Shown: piece by piece, positions 9,540 to 17,402 of the stretch
Layout of the letters: each line of letters starts with the position of its first letter
How positions within the stretch are numbered: the first letter of the stretch is position 1
DNA from: QFOX01 sp044237845
Lineage (GTDB): Bacteria > Pseudomonadota > Alphaproteobacteria > Rickettsiales > UBA3002
Length of the DNA: 26,111 bases
NCBI GenBank assembly: GCA_044237845.1
Contig: JBIIEL010000029.1
Coordinates: 1 to 26,111 of the forward strand
Reading direction: 5' to 3'
The notes under the pieces: model-generated
Databases searched by the model: none
What the model saw: only the letters and a program-made list of their open reading frames with translations
Told to the model about the DNA's origin: nothing
Translations under genes and position numbers: made by a program

Positions 9540-10987
9540 CGAACCTCGCTGAATTTTCCGTCATCTATCCTGAATTGACGCTGCTGGTGGGCGCGATCGC
9601 GCTGTTGCTTTTTGGTGCGTTTCGTGGCGCACGGGCGACGGGGGGCATTACCCTGCTGGCAATGGGTGTGATGCTATGTGCGGCCAGCCAATTACTGCCG
9701 TTGTCGTATGAACCAACAACCGCATTCCACCAATTTCTGTTGATTGATAATTTTACGCAAACGGTGAAGCTTCTGGTATTGGTTGCCGCCACGTTAGTGC
9801 TTGGCATGAGCTTTAACTGGCTAGCTATTGAACAACATAAAAAGTTTGAATATCCCATTCTGGTGCTGCTCTCAACGCTGGGGCTGCTGGTGCTGATTTC
9901 GGCGAATGATTTGTTGGCGCTGTATCTCGGCCTCGAACTCTCGTCGCTCGCGCTTTATGTGCTCGCGTCGTATGATCGCGACAATGCGGTCAGCTCCGAG
10001 GCGGGGGTGAAGTATTTCACGCTCGGCGCGCTTTCTTCTGGCATGCTGCTGTTCGGTGCGAGCCTGGTCTATGGCTACACGGGTACCACCAATTTCTCGG
10101 TGGTGGGCGAGATGTTTGGCGCCGCAGGCGAGAACGCGATGCCGATCGCTTATGGTGCAGTGGTCGGGTTGGTGATGCTCGTCGTCGCGCTCAGCTTTAA
10201 AATTTCGGCGGTGCCGTTTCACATGTGGACGCCGGATGTCTATCAGGGCGCACCAACGCCGGTGACCATGCTGTTTGCGACCGCGCCAAAAATCGCCGCG
10301 ATGGCGATTTTTATCCGCCTGCTGATGGGGCCGTTTGCAGGCATGTTCCCGGACTGGCAGAATATTCTCGCGATCATCGCGTTCGCTTCGATGGCGGTGG
10401 GGGCGTTCGGCGCGCTGACGCAAACCAACATCAAGCGCCTGCTGGCTTATGGCTCGGTGGGGCATATCGGTTATATGCTGGTGGGTTTGGCAGCAGGCAC
10501 GCCAGAGGGCATTAAAGGTATCCTGATTTATTTCTCGCTCTATCTGTTTATGAGCGTAGGCACGTTCGGCTTTGTGCTGTTCATGCGCCGTGCGGGTGAG
10601 CAGGTGGAGAATATCTCCGACCTCGCCGGGCTTTCTAAAACCTCGCCGCGCGGGGCGCTGTTCATGCTGCTGATGATGTTCTCGATGGCGGGGATTCCGC
10701 CGTTTGCGGGCTTCTACGGGAAGATGTTTATTTTCCTCTCCGCCATGCAGGCCGAGCTTTACGGGTTGGCGATTGTCGGCGTGCTGACCTCGGTCGTCGC
10801 GGCGTTCTACTACCTCAAAATCGTCAAGGTGATGTATTTCGATGAGCCGGTGCAGGGGCTGGAGCGCCATGTGCCGGTCTTCAGTCAGGCCGTGCTGCTC
10901 ATTTGTGCACTTGTGACGGCGCTGTTCTTCCTCTATCCTGCAGCCTTACTGGATATGGCACAAAAGGCAGCAGGAGTTTTTAGCTGA
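9536..10987 (+). CDS. nuoN: NADH-quinone oxidoreductase subunit N
   Basis: NuoN (ND2 homologue) is the antiporter-like subunit nearest the quinone end of the membrane arm. The 483-residue length is normal. Motifs seen are LALYLGLELSSLALYVLASY with the conserved Glu, KISAVPFHMWTPDVYQGAPTPV with the conserved Lys, and NIKRLLAYGSVGHIGYML. The start overlaps the nuoM stop (ATGA), and its TGA shares one base with the birA ATG (TGATG), so the biotin ligase gene is coupled to the complex I operon, an arrangement common in Alphaproteobacteria. Confidence 0.97.
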   Translation: MTNLAEFSVIYPELTLLVGAIALLLFGAFRGARATGGITLLAMGVMLCAASQLLPLSYEPTTAFHQFLLIDNFTQTVKLLVLVAATLVLGMSFNWLAIEQHKKFEYPILVLLSTLGLLVLISANDLLALYLGLELSSLALYVLASYDRDNAVSSEAGVKYFTLGALSSGMLLFGASLVYGYTGTTNFSVVGEMFGAAGENAMPIAYGAVVGLVMLVVALSFKISAVPFHMWTPDVYQGAPTPVTMLFATAPKIAAMAIFIRLLMGPFAGMFPDWQNILAIIAFASMAVGAFGALTQTNIKRLLAYGSVGHIGYMLVGLAAGTPEGIKGILIYFSLYLFMSVGTFGFVLFMRRAGEQVENISDLAGLSKTSPRGALFMLLMMFSMAGIPPFAGFYGKMFIFLSAMQAELYGLAIVGVLTSVVAAFYYLKIVKVMYFDEPVQGLERHVPVFSQAVLLICALVTALFFLYPAALLDMAQKAAGVFS

Positions 10988-11763
10988 TGGCGAAGAAACC
11001 GGAAACAAGCTTACTCAACGATTATCATCTGCTTTCCTACGACGTGCTCGACAGCACGAATGAGGAGGCCAAGCGACTGGCCGGTGGCGGCGGTGCGCAT
11101 GGCGCAGTGATCTGGGCAAAACGCCAGACCAATGGCCGTGGCCGCATGGGCCGCAACTGGATTTCGGCGGAAGGAAATTTTTTCGTGTCGCTGCTGCTCG
11201 CGCCGGAGGCGCCGCTCGCCAAATGCCCGCAGCTTTCGTTCGTGACCGCGCTCGCGGTCGCCGAAACCCTGCAAGGCATTGTGAGCGAGCCGGGCAACAT
11301 CACCTGCAAATGGCCAAACGATATTCTTGCCTCCGGCAAAAAACTCGGCGGTATTCTGCTGGAGTCGTTCACGGGGAATGAGCATGGCAAACCGCGCCAC
11401 TGGGTCGCGGTCGGCGTCGGCATCAACATCGACTCCGCGCCGGAGCATGTGATGTTTCCGGCGACCTGCCTGCGCGATGCGGGGGTTGAAATCATCAGCG
11501 CGAAGATCGTGCTCTCACGCTTTATGCATCATTTCATCCAGCGCTACGACCAATGGGCGAATCACGGGTTCGAGGGCATCGAGCATGACTGGATGAAAAA
11601 CGCCTATCATCTCGGTAAACCCATCGAGGTGATTGTCGGCGAAACGCAGCACGAGGGCACCTATATGGGCATCGATGGCGGCGGGAATTTGCTGCTGAAG
11701 GACGCCAAAGGAAAGATCACCTGCATCAGTGCCGGTGACGTGTTTTTTAAGGAAATGGCCTAG
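10987..11763 (+). CDS. birA: biotin--[acetyl-CoA-carboxylase] ligase, monofunctional
   Basis: This enzyme activates biotin with ATP and attaches it to the biotin carboxyl carrier protein of acetyl-CoA carboxylase and other carboxylases, in the cytoplasm. The 258-residue protein has STNEEAKRL (from residue 23), the biotinyl-AMP loop GRGRMGRNW (50-58), KWPNDIL (108-114) and KKLGGILLE (118-126), followed by a small C-terminal SH3-like domain. It lacks the N-terminal DNA-binding domain of E. coli BirA, so it should act as a ligase only, not as a bio operon repressor. It overlaps nuoN by one base and coaX by one base (TAGTG). Confidence 0.93.
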   Translation: MAKKPETSLLNDYHLLSYDVLDSTNEEAKRLAGGGGAHGAVIWAKRQTNGRGRMGRNWISAEGNFFVSLLLAPEAPLAKCPQLSFVTALAVAETLQGIVSEPGNITCKWPNDILASGKKLGGILLESFTGNEHGKPRHWVAVGVGINIDSAPEHVMFPATCLRDAGVEIISAKIVLSRFMHHFIQRYDQWANHGFEGIEHDWMKNAYHLGKPIEVIVGETQHEGTYMGIDGGGNLLLKDAKGKITCISAGDVFFKEMA

Positions 11764-12536
11764 TGTTACTCGCCATCGACATTGGCAACACCAACATCGT
11801 GTTCGCGCTGTGCAAAGGCGAGGCGGTGGTGGCGCAGTGGCGCATCCGCACCGATACGCACCGCACGGCGGATGAATATGCGGTGTGGCTATTCACGCTG
11901 ATGGCGCGGGCGGAGATTGCGACGAAAGACGTGACGGCGGTGATTGTTTCCTCCGTGGTGCCAGATGCGAATTTTGCCATGAAGTCTTTCATCCGCGAGC
12001 ATCTCAACTGCGAACCGCAAATGGTGACGAATGCGGAAAATAGTTTTGGCATGAAAGTGCTGATTGATAACCCGCGCGAGCTGGGCGCGGATCGCTTCAT
12101 CAATGCCTATGCCGCGTGGATGCAGTGGAAACAGCCGCTGATTATCATCGATTTCGGCACGGCCACGACGTTCGATGTGGTCTCCGGCGCGGGCGAATAT
12201 CTCGGCGGGGTGATTGCGCCGGGCATCAATCTCTCGCTCGAGGCGCTCAAATCCGCCGCGGCGAAACTGCACGGCGTGGCGATCACGCATCCGGCGCAGG
12301 TGGTGGGCAAAAACACCACGGCGGCCATGCAATCCGGCATTTATTACGGCTATGCGGGGCTGATCGAGGGGATCGTCACCCGCATCAAAACCGAACGCGG
12401 GGAGGCGATGAAAACCATTGCCACCGGTGGCCTCGCGCCGCTTTATGCGGATGCGACGCCGGTCATCGACCTCGTCGACGCCGATTTAACCATCCGGGGT
12501 TTGGTGTTGATTCACGGGCAAGGCGTGCGCGGTTAG
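11763..12536 (+). CDS. coaX: type III pantothenate kinase
   Basis: CoaX phosphorylates pantothenate, the first step of coenzyme A synthesis, using a monovalent cation; the type III form is not feedback-inhibited by CoA. The 257-residue product shows the ASKHA-fold signatures: AIDIGNTN at residues 4-11 (phosphate loop), GADR at 108-111 (pantothenate site), DFGTATT at 130-136, and GGVIAPG near 148-154. It starts with GTG at 11763, whose first base is the last base of the birA stop. Its stop lies only 2 bp from the stop of the opposing minus-strand gene, with no terminator between them. Confidence 0.95.
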   Translation: MLLAIDIGNTNIVFALCKGEAVVAQWRIRTDTHRTADEYAVWLFTLMARAEIATKDVTAVIVSSVVPDANFAMKSFIREHLNCEPQMVTNAENSFGMKVLIDNPRELGADRFINAYAAWMQWKQPLIIIDFGTATTFDVVSGAGEYLGGVIAPGINLSLEALKSAAAKLHGVAITHPAQVVGKNTTAAMQSGIYYGYAGLIEGIVTRIKTERGEAMKTIATGGLAPLYADATPVIDLVDADLTIRGLVLIHGQGVRG

Positions 12537-12538
12537 CC

Positions 12539-13258
12539 TTAAAACAATTGCCGGTTACTTTTATCCAGAAAAGAAAACAAATTCTTGCTTTTTGCCTGAA
12601 GCGTTTCCGGATGTGCCAGCAGATTAAAAATCTCTTCACGATTCGGGCTGGCGAGTACATCCGGCATATCGTCTTCATGGAAGCAGACCTGCCCTGCCCA
12701 GAATCTGTTATCTTTTAATTCATCAAGGAAGGCGACATCTCTGCCCATGAGTACGTTAATTTTATCAATAATGAGGCGAGTGCTTTTCTTGTCTACGAGA
12801 CCGGAATCAGAAGAACTGCCTTTGTGAGGTGTGCGGTACATCATATTATATTGGCTCTTAAGAGGCTCGCCTTCTACCATCATGCCACCATATACTGATG
12901 CATCACCACCCGCAGCCTTATGTGCATCTATTGCTTCCTGAAAGAAGGCCAAGTTTTCACGAATGGAAGCAATTTTTGCGAAAATGGGTTCCAGCAGTTC
13001 TTTTTTCTGACTTTCAGAAAGAGAATCCATGACAGTTGCAGGGATTCCAACGGTTTTTGTTTCACACATGATACCAGAATTGGCGATTACCCCCGGATCA
13101 TACCCAAGCATATCGTGAAGCTTGGTCACTACGAATTTTGCTAACTCCTGATGCTGCGAGATGCTCAGCTCACCGATTCCGGTTGAGATGGTATAGTAAT
13201 CGACGCCATCTTCCGTACTCTTATTGAGCGTTGTCAGTGCTTGAGTTTCGTTACTCAT
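12539..13258 (-). CDS. hypothetical protein of unknown function (239 aa), inserted between coaX and rnj
   Basis: I do not recognise this protein. It is predicted to be soluble, with no signal peptide or membrane segment, and begins MSNETQALTTLNKSTEDG. It is mostly polar, with two helical-looking stretches (about 75-120 and 150-175) and an acidic FHEDDMPD segment near residue 193. A strong GAGGAG ribosome binding site precedes the ATG (complement of 13259-13275). Base composition is noticeably AT-richer than the surrounding GC-rich genes. It runs against the operon and ends tail-to-tail 2 bp from coaX, splitting a coaX-rnj neighbourhood that is often contiguous in Alphaproteobacteria. This points to acquisition by transfer; the function is open. 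Confidence 0.8.
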   Translation of the reverse strand: MSNETQALTTLNKSTEDGVDYYTISTGIGELSISQHQELAKFVVTKLHDMLGYDPGVIANSGIMCETKTVGIPATVMDSLSESQKKELLEPIFAKIASIRENLAFFQEAIDAHKAAGGDASVYGGMMVEGEPLKSQYNMMYRTPHKGSSSDSGLVDKKSTRLIIDKINVLMGRDVAFLDELKDNRFWAGQVCFHEDDMPDVLASPNREEIFNLLAHPETLQAKSKNLFSFLDKSNRQLF

Positions 13259-13290
13259 ATCGTCTCCTCAGAATAATCTTTCACAAACTC

Positions 13291-13318
13291 ATGATAACAG
13301 AAAATTATGACAGTTTAA
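13291..13318 (-). promoter_or_regulatory. possible promoter of the minus-strand hypothetical gene
   Basis: On the minus strand TTAAAC is followed after 16 bases by TATCAT (5 of 6 matches to the -10 consensus). It lies about 33 bases upstream of the ATG of the 239-residue ORF. The -35 match is poor (3 of 6), so this is a weak suggestion based on spacing and position only. Confidence 0.25.
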
Positions 13319-13412
13319 TGACAGAGGGTAATTTAGTTGCGTTTCGGCGGGAATTGCTGCAAACCCTTTCAAAACCTTACCAACCGACAAGTTTTCTAAG
13401 TCATTGTTTTTC

Positions 13413-13526
13413 TTGTCATGCCAGCGAAGGCTGGCATCCAGCAAAAAAGAAAAACTGGATGCCACATCACTCGGTTTTCCAACCACTCGCGATGCTCGTG
13501 GGGAAAACCGGTGTCTGGCATGACAA
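13413..13526. repeat. 114-bp palindromic repeat with nested hairpins
   Basis: Perfect 12-bp inverted ends TTGTCATGCCAG (13413-13424) and CTGGCATGACAA (13515-13526) enclose two further hairpins. These are TGGCATCCAG/CTGGATGCCA (13432-13441 with 13455-13464) and CGGTTTTCC/GGAAAACCG (13472-13480 with 13502-13510). The whole can fold as a three-way junction in single-stranded DNA or RNA. The ends share TGTCA...TGACA with the shorter element at 1151-1208. It encodes no protein and looks like a non-autonomous, MITE- or REP-like dispersed element. It lies in the 5' region of rnj. Confidence 0.85.
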
Positions 13527-13565
13527 AACCTGCCGGATGATTAAGTTTCAAAACAAAGGATTCCC

Positions 13566-15230
13566 ATGCCAATGAACCTGAATCATTATGACGACGACGT
13601 GCTGTTTATTCCACTCGGCGGGTCGAACGAGATTGGCATGAACCTCAATCTCTACCGCTATAAGGGCAAGTGGATCATGATTGACCTCGGCATTGGCTTT
13701 GCGGGCGCGCATCTGCCGGGGATCGATATCATGGTGCCGAACATCGATGCGATTACACCGTATAAGAACGACATTGTCGGCCTCGTGCTTACCCACGCGC
13801 ACGAGGATCATCTCGGCGCAGTGACGTATTTGTGGCCGGAGCTGGGTTGCCCGGTTTACGCGACGCCGTTCACCGCCGCCGTGCTGAAAGTGAAGCTGGC
13901 CGAAGAGGGGCTGCAAGGCAAAGTGAAGATTCATGAGGTGAAAGCGGGCGAGCAATATCAGCTCGGGCCGTTCGGCTTTGAAATGGTGCCGATCACGCAC
14001 TCGATTCCGGAAATGCACGCAGTGGCTCTGCGCACCGATAAAGGCGTGGTGATGCATACGGGCGATTGGAAGCTCGACGCGAACCCGATGGTGGGTGTTT
14101 CGACGGATGAAGCGACGCTCGCCAAATATGGCGACGAAGGCGTGCTCGCCATGGTGTGTGACTCGACCAACGTGTTCGTCGAGGGCGAGTCCGGCTCTGA
14201 GGAAGATGTGCGGGCGACGCTGGCGGATGTGATTCGCCTTTGTCCTGAGCGGGCGATTGTGACGAGTTTTTCCTCCAATATCGCGCGGATTGAGAGTATT
14301 ATCTACGCTGCGCGGGACGCGGGACGCGAGGTGGCCATTGCCGGGAAATCCATCTGGCGGATGGTGCATGCGGCGCAGGAAGCGGGCTATCTGAAAGACG
14401 TGCCGAACTTCCTCACCGACACGCAAGGCATGGAACTGCCGCGTAACAAGGTGGTGTTCATTTGCACCGGCTGTCAGGGTGAGTCGCGCGCGGCGCTATC
14501 GAAAATCGCGCGGGGCGAACACCCCGCCATCCGCCTCAGTCCGGGCGATACGGTGATTTTCTCGTCGCGTACCATTCCGGGTAACGAGGCGAATATTGGC
14601 TATATCGTGAATAAACTGGTCACGCAGGGGATGGAAATCATCACCGATGCGGTGGGGCCGGTGCATGTGTCGGGTCACCCGGCACGCGGCGAGCTGGAGC
14701 GTATGTACCAGCTGGTGCGGCCTAAAATTTCGGTGCCGGTGCATGGCGAGGCACGGCATATTCACGAGCACGCGCTGTTTGCCAAATCACTTCAGGTACC
14801 AACGGCGATTGAGCCGCATAACGGCGTGGTGATTAACCTCACCGCGGCGACACCGGGTATTGTGGGGCAGGTGGAATCCGGTTACCTCGCGCTGGATGGC
14901 AGCTCGTTGATTGACACGAACTCGGGCGTCATCCGCACCCGCCGCAAAATACGCGATGATGGGGTGATTGTGGCTTCGCTCGTGCTCGGCAAAAATGGTC
15001 AACTCGCTGCGCCTGTGATGATTTCTGCGCCTGGCTGCCTTGACGTCGAGGAGGACACCGACATCCTTGCCGATATCCGCGCCGAGATTGCCGCGCTATT
15101 CACCAAGCCAAAAGGCGGCGGTAAGGGTAAAGGGTTGGAAGAATCGGTACGCAACGTGCTACGTAAAATCATCCGCGATGAACTCGGCAAAAAACCGGTG
15201 CTTGATGTGCATATCCACCAGATTGGCTAA
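13566..15230 (+). CDS. rnj: ribonuclease J (beta-CASP metallo-beta-lactamase RNase)
   Basis: RNase J is a zinc-dependent 5'-3' exonuclease and endonuclease that acts in mRNA decay and rRNA 5' maturation in the cytoplasm. The 554-residue length fits the family. The metallo-beta-lactamase motif HAHEDHLGA (His77, His79, Asp81, His82), ITHSIPE (His145) and HTGDWKLD (Asp167) supply metal ligands. The beta-CASP region follows, and late motifs include SGHPARGEL and the His-rich VPVHGEARHIHEHALFA. The start at 13566 follows AAAGGA; ATG 13572 is an alternative. It is frequently found near nuo-birA-coaX in Alphaproteobacteria. Its 3' end overlaps lnt. Confidence 0.96.
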   Translation: MPMNLNHYDDDVLFIPLGGSNEIGMNLNLYRYKGKWIMIDLGIGFAGAHLPGIDIMVPNIDAITPYKNDIVGLVLTHAHEDHLGAVTYLWPELGCPVYATPFTAAVLKVKLAEEGLQGKVKIHEVKAGEQYQLGPFGFEMVPITHSIPEMHAVALRTDKGVVMHTGDWKLDANPMVGVSTDEATLAKYGDEGVLAMVCDSTNVFVEGESGSEEDVRATLADVIRLCPERAIVTSFSSNIARIESIIYAARDAGREVAIAGKSIWRMVHAAQEAGYLKDVPNFLTDTQGMELPRNKVVFICTGCQGESRAALSKIARGEHPAIRLSPGDTVIFSSRTIPGNEANIGYIVNKLVTQGMEIITDAVGPVHVSGHPARGELERMYQLVRPKISVPVHGEARHIHEHALFAKSLQVPTAIEPHNGVVINLTAATPGIVGQVESGYLALDGSSLIDTNSGVIRTRRKIRDDGVIVASLVLGKNGQLAAPVMISAPGCLDVEEDTDILADIRAEIAALFTKPKGGGKGKGLEESVRNVLRKIIRDELGKKPVLDVHIHQIG

Positions 15231-16701
15231 CATAGACGGCTGGCGCGCTTACGGGGTTTCCTACCTCACCGGGGCGTTGATGGTGCTTGGCTTCGCGCCG
15301 TTTTATCTCTGGCCAGTGATCTTTATTAGCCTGCCTACGTTTTATCTCTTGTTGAACAGCGCTCCCTCGCTTCGCCACGCGGCGCTGCGTGGATTTTTCT
15401 TCGGCTATGGCTATTTCATGGCAGGCACCTGGTGGATTGCGAATTCCATGCTGGTGGACGCGGCGAAATTCGCGTGGATGATGCCGTTTTCGATTCTCGG
15501 CCTTAGCGCGGTGCTCGCGCTTTATTTCGGATTGCTCGGCGCGCTGATGCATCGGCTACGGCATGTATCGACCCTGCAAAATATTCTGCGTTTTGCGGTG
15601 CTGTGGGTGGTGGTTGAATATCTGCGTTCCATCGGCCTGTTCGGCTTTCCGTGGAATCTTGCCGGCTATGTGGCGCTGGCCTCGACAGAGGTGGCGCAGG
15701 CGGCGTCTATTGTCGGCACGTTCGGGCTGAGCCTGCTGGTGGTGCTGGCGGGCACGTTGCCAGTGCTGGCGATGGGCGAACAGCCGCGCATGAAGCGGTT
15801 GGGGTTGTTGCTACCCACGGCGATGGTGCTCGCACTCTATACCTATGGCGCATGGCGCATGCCGGAATCCGTGCCGCTGACGGATACCACCCTTCGCATC
15901 GTGCAACCCAACATTGCGCAGGTGGTGAAGCATACGGAGGAGGGGCGGCGCGAGGCCATCGGCATTCTCACCGCGCTTTCGCAAGGCGATGCGGATGTGA
16001 TTCTCTGGCCTGAGACGGCTTATCCGTTTACCCTGCGGGGTAAGGAAATGCCGCTGCTGCGTCCACCGCACGGGCTGCTGATCGCAGGAGCGGTGCGCGT
16101 GGAAGAAACACCGAAGATGCAGGTCTATAACAGCATCGTGGCGCTGGATGCTAACAGCGTGCGGGCGACCTATGACAAGCACCAGCTTGTACCGTTCGGT
16201 GAATTTGTGCCACTGCGCAGTGTGCTGCCGATTGAGAAAATCACGCCCGGGGGCATGGATTTTTCGCGCGGGGTGGGTGCGCGTACGATAACGCTTGATG
16301 ACGTGCCGCCGTTTAGCCCACTCGTGTGTTATGAAGTGGTTTTTCCGTGGATGGCGGTTGACAAAACTAGTCACCCGGACTGGATGGTCAATGCCACCAA
16401 TGACGGCTGGTATGGTGACTCGCCGGGGCCCTACCAGCATTTCGACATGACGCGGATGCGTGCGGTGGAGCAGGGGCTGCCTATGGTGCGGGTGGCAAAT
16501 ACAGGGATTTCAGCGCTCATCGACCCCTACGGACGTGTGCTGACCATGCTTGCACTTAACCAACGTGGCGCGAAAAATGCGGTGCTTCCACAACCTCTGA
16601 TATCAACTACTTACGCGAAATATGGTGAATTATTAACACTCATTGCCATTAATATGCTTTGGCTTATGTCATTTTTTGCGCATAAGCTTGCCAAAGAATA
16701 A
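15205..16701 (+). CDS. lnt: apolipoprotein N-acyltransferase
   Basis: Lnt adds the third acyl chain to the N-terminal cysteine of lipoproteins in the inner membrane, the last step of lipoprotein maturation. Several N-terminal transmembrane segments (within about residues 20-210) precede a nitrilase-like periplasmic domain. Catalytic residues are visible: Glu270 in WPETAYPF, Lys325 in YDKHQLVPFGEFVP and Cys375 in LVCYEVVFP. One hydrophobic helix ends the protein. The frame stays open far back into rnj (to 15040), but homology supports a start near ATG 15205 (498 residues) or TTG 15223. Neither has a clear ribosome binding site, so translation is probably coupled to rnj. The product is certain, the start is not. 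Confidence 0.93.
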   Translation: MCISTRLANIDGWRAYGVSYLTGALMVLGFAPFYLWPVIFISLPTFYLLLNSAPSLRHAALRGFFFGYGYFMAGTWWIANSMLVDAAKFAWMMPFSILGLSAVLALYFGLLGALMHRLRHVSTLQNILRFAVLWVVVEYLRSIGLFGFPWNLAGYVALASTEVAQAASIVGTFGLSLLVVLAGTLPVLAMGEQPRMKRLGLLLPTAMVLALYTYGAWRMPESVPLTDTTLRIVQPNIAQVVKHTEEGRREAIGILTALSQGDADVILWPETAYPFTLRGKEMPLLRPPHGLLIAGAVRVEETPKMQVYNSIVALDANSVRATYDKHQLVPFGEFVPLRSVLPIEKITPGGMDFSRGVGARTITLDDVPPFSPLVCYEVVFPWMAVDKTSHPDWMVNATNDGWYGDSPGPYQHFDMTRMRAVEQGLPMVRVANTGISALIDPYGRVLTMLALNQRGAKNAVLPQPLISTTYAKYGELLTLIAINMLWLMSFFAHKLAKE

Positions 16702-16791
16702 ATGAATCATTAATTTTCTTGCGTGGCGTTTGTAATAGCGCTACTCTGCATGTATAGGTTGTATTCACCCCTTGCTTTTCTCGTCGTTTTT

Positions 16792-17217
16792 ATGAGCTCT
16801 CCGCATCCCGTTGATGTTTATGTTGGCCGCAGGTTGCGGATGAAGCGCACTATTCTTGGCCTCAGCCAAGAAGCTGTGGGCAAGCAAATCGGCGTGACCT
16901 TTCAGCAGATCCAGAAATACGAGCGTGGCATCAACCGTATGGGCGCCAGCCGTTTGTATGACTTCGCGCGTGCGCTGGGCGTGCAGATTGCCTATTTTTT
17001 CGAGGGTTACGGCGACTATGTTGTCGAGGAAGATGCCGGGCTGGCGATGAATGAGCCCAACGCGGCTAAGTTCGAGGGCGAACAACTCAACAACCGCGAG
17101 ACGATGGAAGTCATGCGCGCCTATTACCGCATCAAGAACCCCGCTGTGCGTAAACGGATTATTGACCTTATCAAGGCGATGGCCGCGGAAGATCAGACGG
17201 ATAGCAAGGCCAGCTAG
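16792..17217 (+). CDS. XRE-family helix-turn-helix transcriptional regulator
   Basis: A 141-residue cytoplasmic DNA-binding protein. The HTH domain covers roughly residues 8-65: VDVYVGRRLRMKRTILGLSQ is followed by the recognition region VTFQQIQKYERGINRMGASR. A helical C-terminal part ends RKRIIDLIKAM. Homologues are common upstream of metK in Alphaproteobacteria and include the low-pH-inducible PhrR type of Sinorhizobium, as I recall. ATG 16792 was chosen because the protein then begins like its homologues; an upstream GTG at 16723 would add a hydrophobic 23-residue tail that does not fit. No good ribosome binding site is seen. Target genes cannot be read from the sequence. Confidence 0.88.
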   Translation: MSSPHPVDVYVGRRLRMKRTILGLSQEAVGKQIGVTFQQIQKYERGINRMGASRLYDFARALGVQIAYFFEGYGDYVVEEDAGLAMNEPNAAKFEGEQLNNRETMEVMRAYYRIKNPAVRKRIIDLIKAMAAEDQTDSKAS

Positions 17218-17277
17218 CAAGTTGCTCACTGTTACAGAATCACTGCTTGACCTTTTTCCAAAAACGGCACACAACAC

Positions 17278-17297
17278 GCCCATTGGTGGGCATTTTT
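17278..17297 (+). terminator. probable rho-independent terminator or attenuator hairpin
   Basis: GCCCA-TTGG-TGGGC forms a 5-bp GC-rich stem with a 4-base loop, followed at once by ATTTTT. It lies 60 bases after the HTH regulator stop and 105 bases before metK. It could end the lnt-HTH transcript, or act as an attenuator if transcription of metK starts upstream. The stem is short, hence moderate confidence. Confidence 0.5.
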
Positions 17298-17298
17298 C

Positions 17299-17343
17299 GC
17301 TTGGCGGCCACCTGACGACGGCGCAAGCCGAACCGGCCTAAGC
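17299..17343 (+). promoter_or_regulatory. structured RNA element in the metK leader
   Basis: The segment can fold as nested stems: GCTT (17299-17302) with AAGC (17340-17343), GGCC (17306-17309) with GGCC (17335-17338), and an inner hairpin CGGC-GCAA-GCCG (17319-17330) capped by a GNRA tetraloop. It directly follows the terminator-like hairpin and lies about 60 bases before metK. Leaders of SAM synthetase genes are often SAM-responsive, but this does not match the SAM-I, SAM-II or SAM/SAH consensus features I know. Function is therefore unassigned, and folding by chance in GC-rich sequence is possible. Confidence 0.35.
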
Positions 17344-17402
17344 ATGGATGAATCACGGTCGCCACCGAACTCCCGCTGCATATTATAACAAGGGAGTGTT
17401 TC

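Larger units (their letters stand above)
13259..13565. other. 307-bp intergenic region between divergent genes
   Basis: The spacer separates the divergently oriented 239-residue unknown gene and rnj. It contains the ribosome binding site and a possible promoter for the minus-strand gene at the left, about 90 bp without recognised signals, and the large palindromic repeat at 13413-13526. A short leader with AAAGGA follows before the rnj start. No convincing promoter for rnj was found. Frames reading through the repeat on the plus strand look like translation of the repeat and not like a gene. Confidence 0.7.

Noticed and set aside
9660..9850. AT-richer patch inside nuoN as a sign of recombination
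   Set aside because: The reading frame and NuoN features are continuous, and the dip is short enough to be ordinary variation.
12116..12718. Plus-strand frame overlapping coaX and the unknown gene
   Set aside because: Arg/His-rich shadow of coaX in another frame with no ribosome binding site or motif.
13413..13526. Insertion sequence or CRISPR array
   Set aside because: No transposase ORF, no target duplication recognised and no regular spaced direct repeats; it is a single palindromic element.
13231..13575. Plus-strand frame of about 114 codons upstream of rnj
   Set aside because: It overlaps the unknown minus-strand gene, the intergenic spacer and the palindromic repeat, and ends inside rnj. 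Its sequence is translation of the repeat.
15040..15204. N-terminal extension of Lnt to 15040
   Set aside because: The segment lies wholly inside rnj in another frame, is basic and unlike Lnt N termini.
16723..16791. GTG at 16723 as the start of the HTH regulator
   Set aside because: It would add a hydrophobic tail absent from homologues; the family N terminus matches ATG 16792.
17218..17402. SAM-I, SAM-II or SAM/SAH riboswitch before metK
   Set aside because: The conserved core strings I know for these classes (such as GATTTG and GCTAAA of SAM-II) are absent; only an unclassified structured element is reported.
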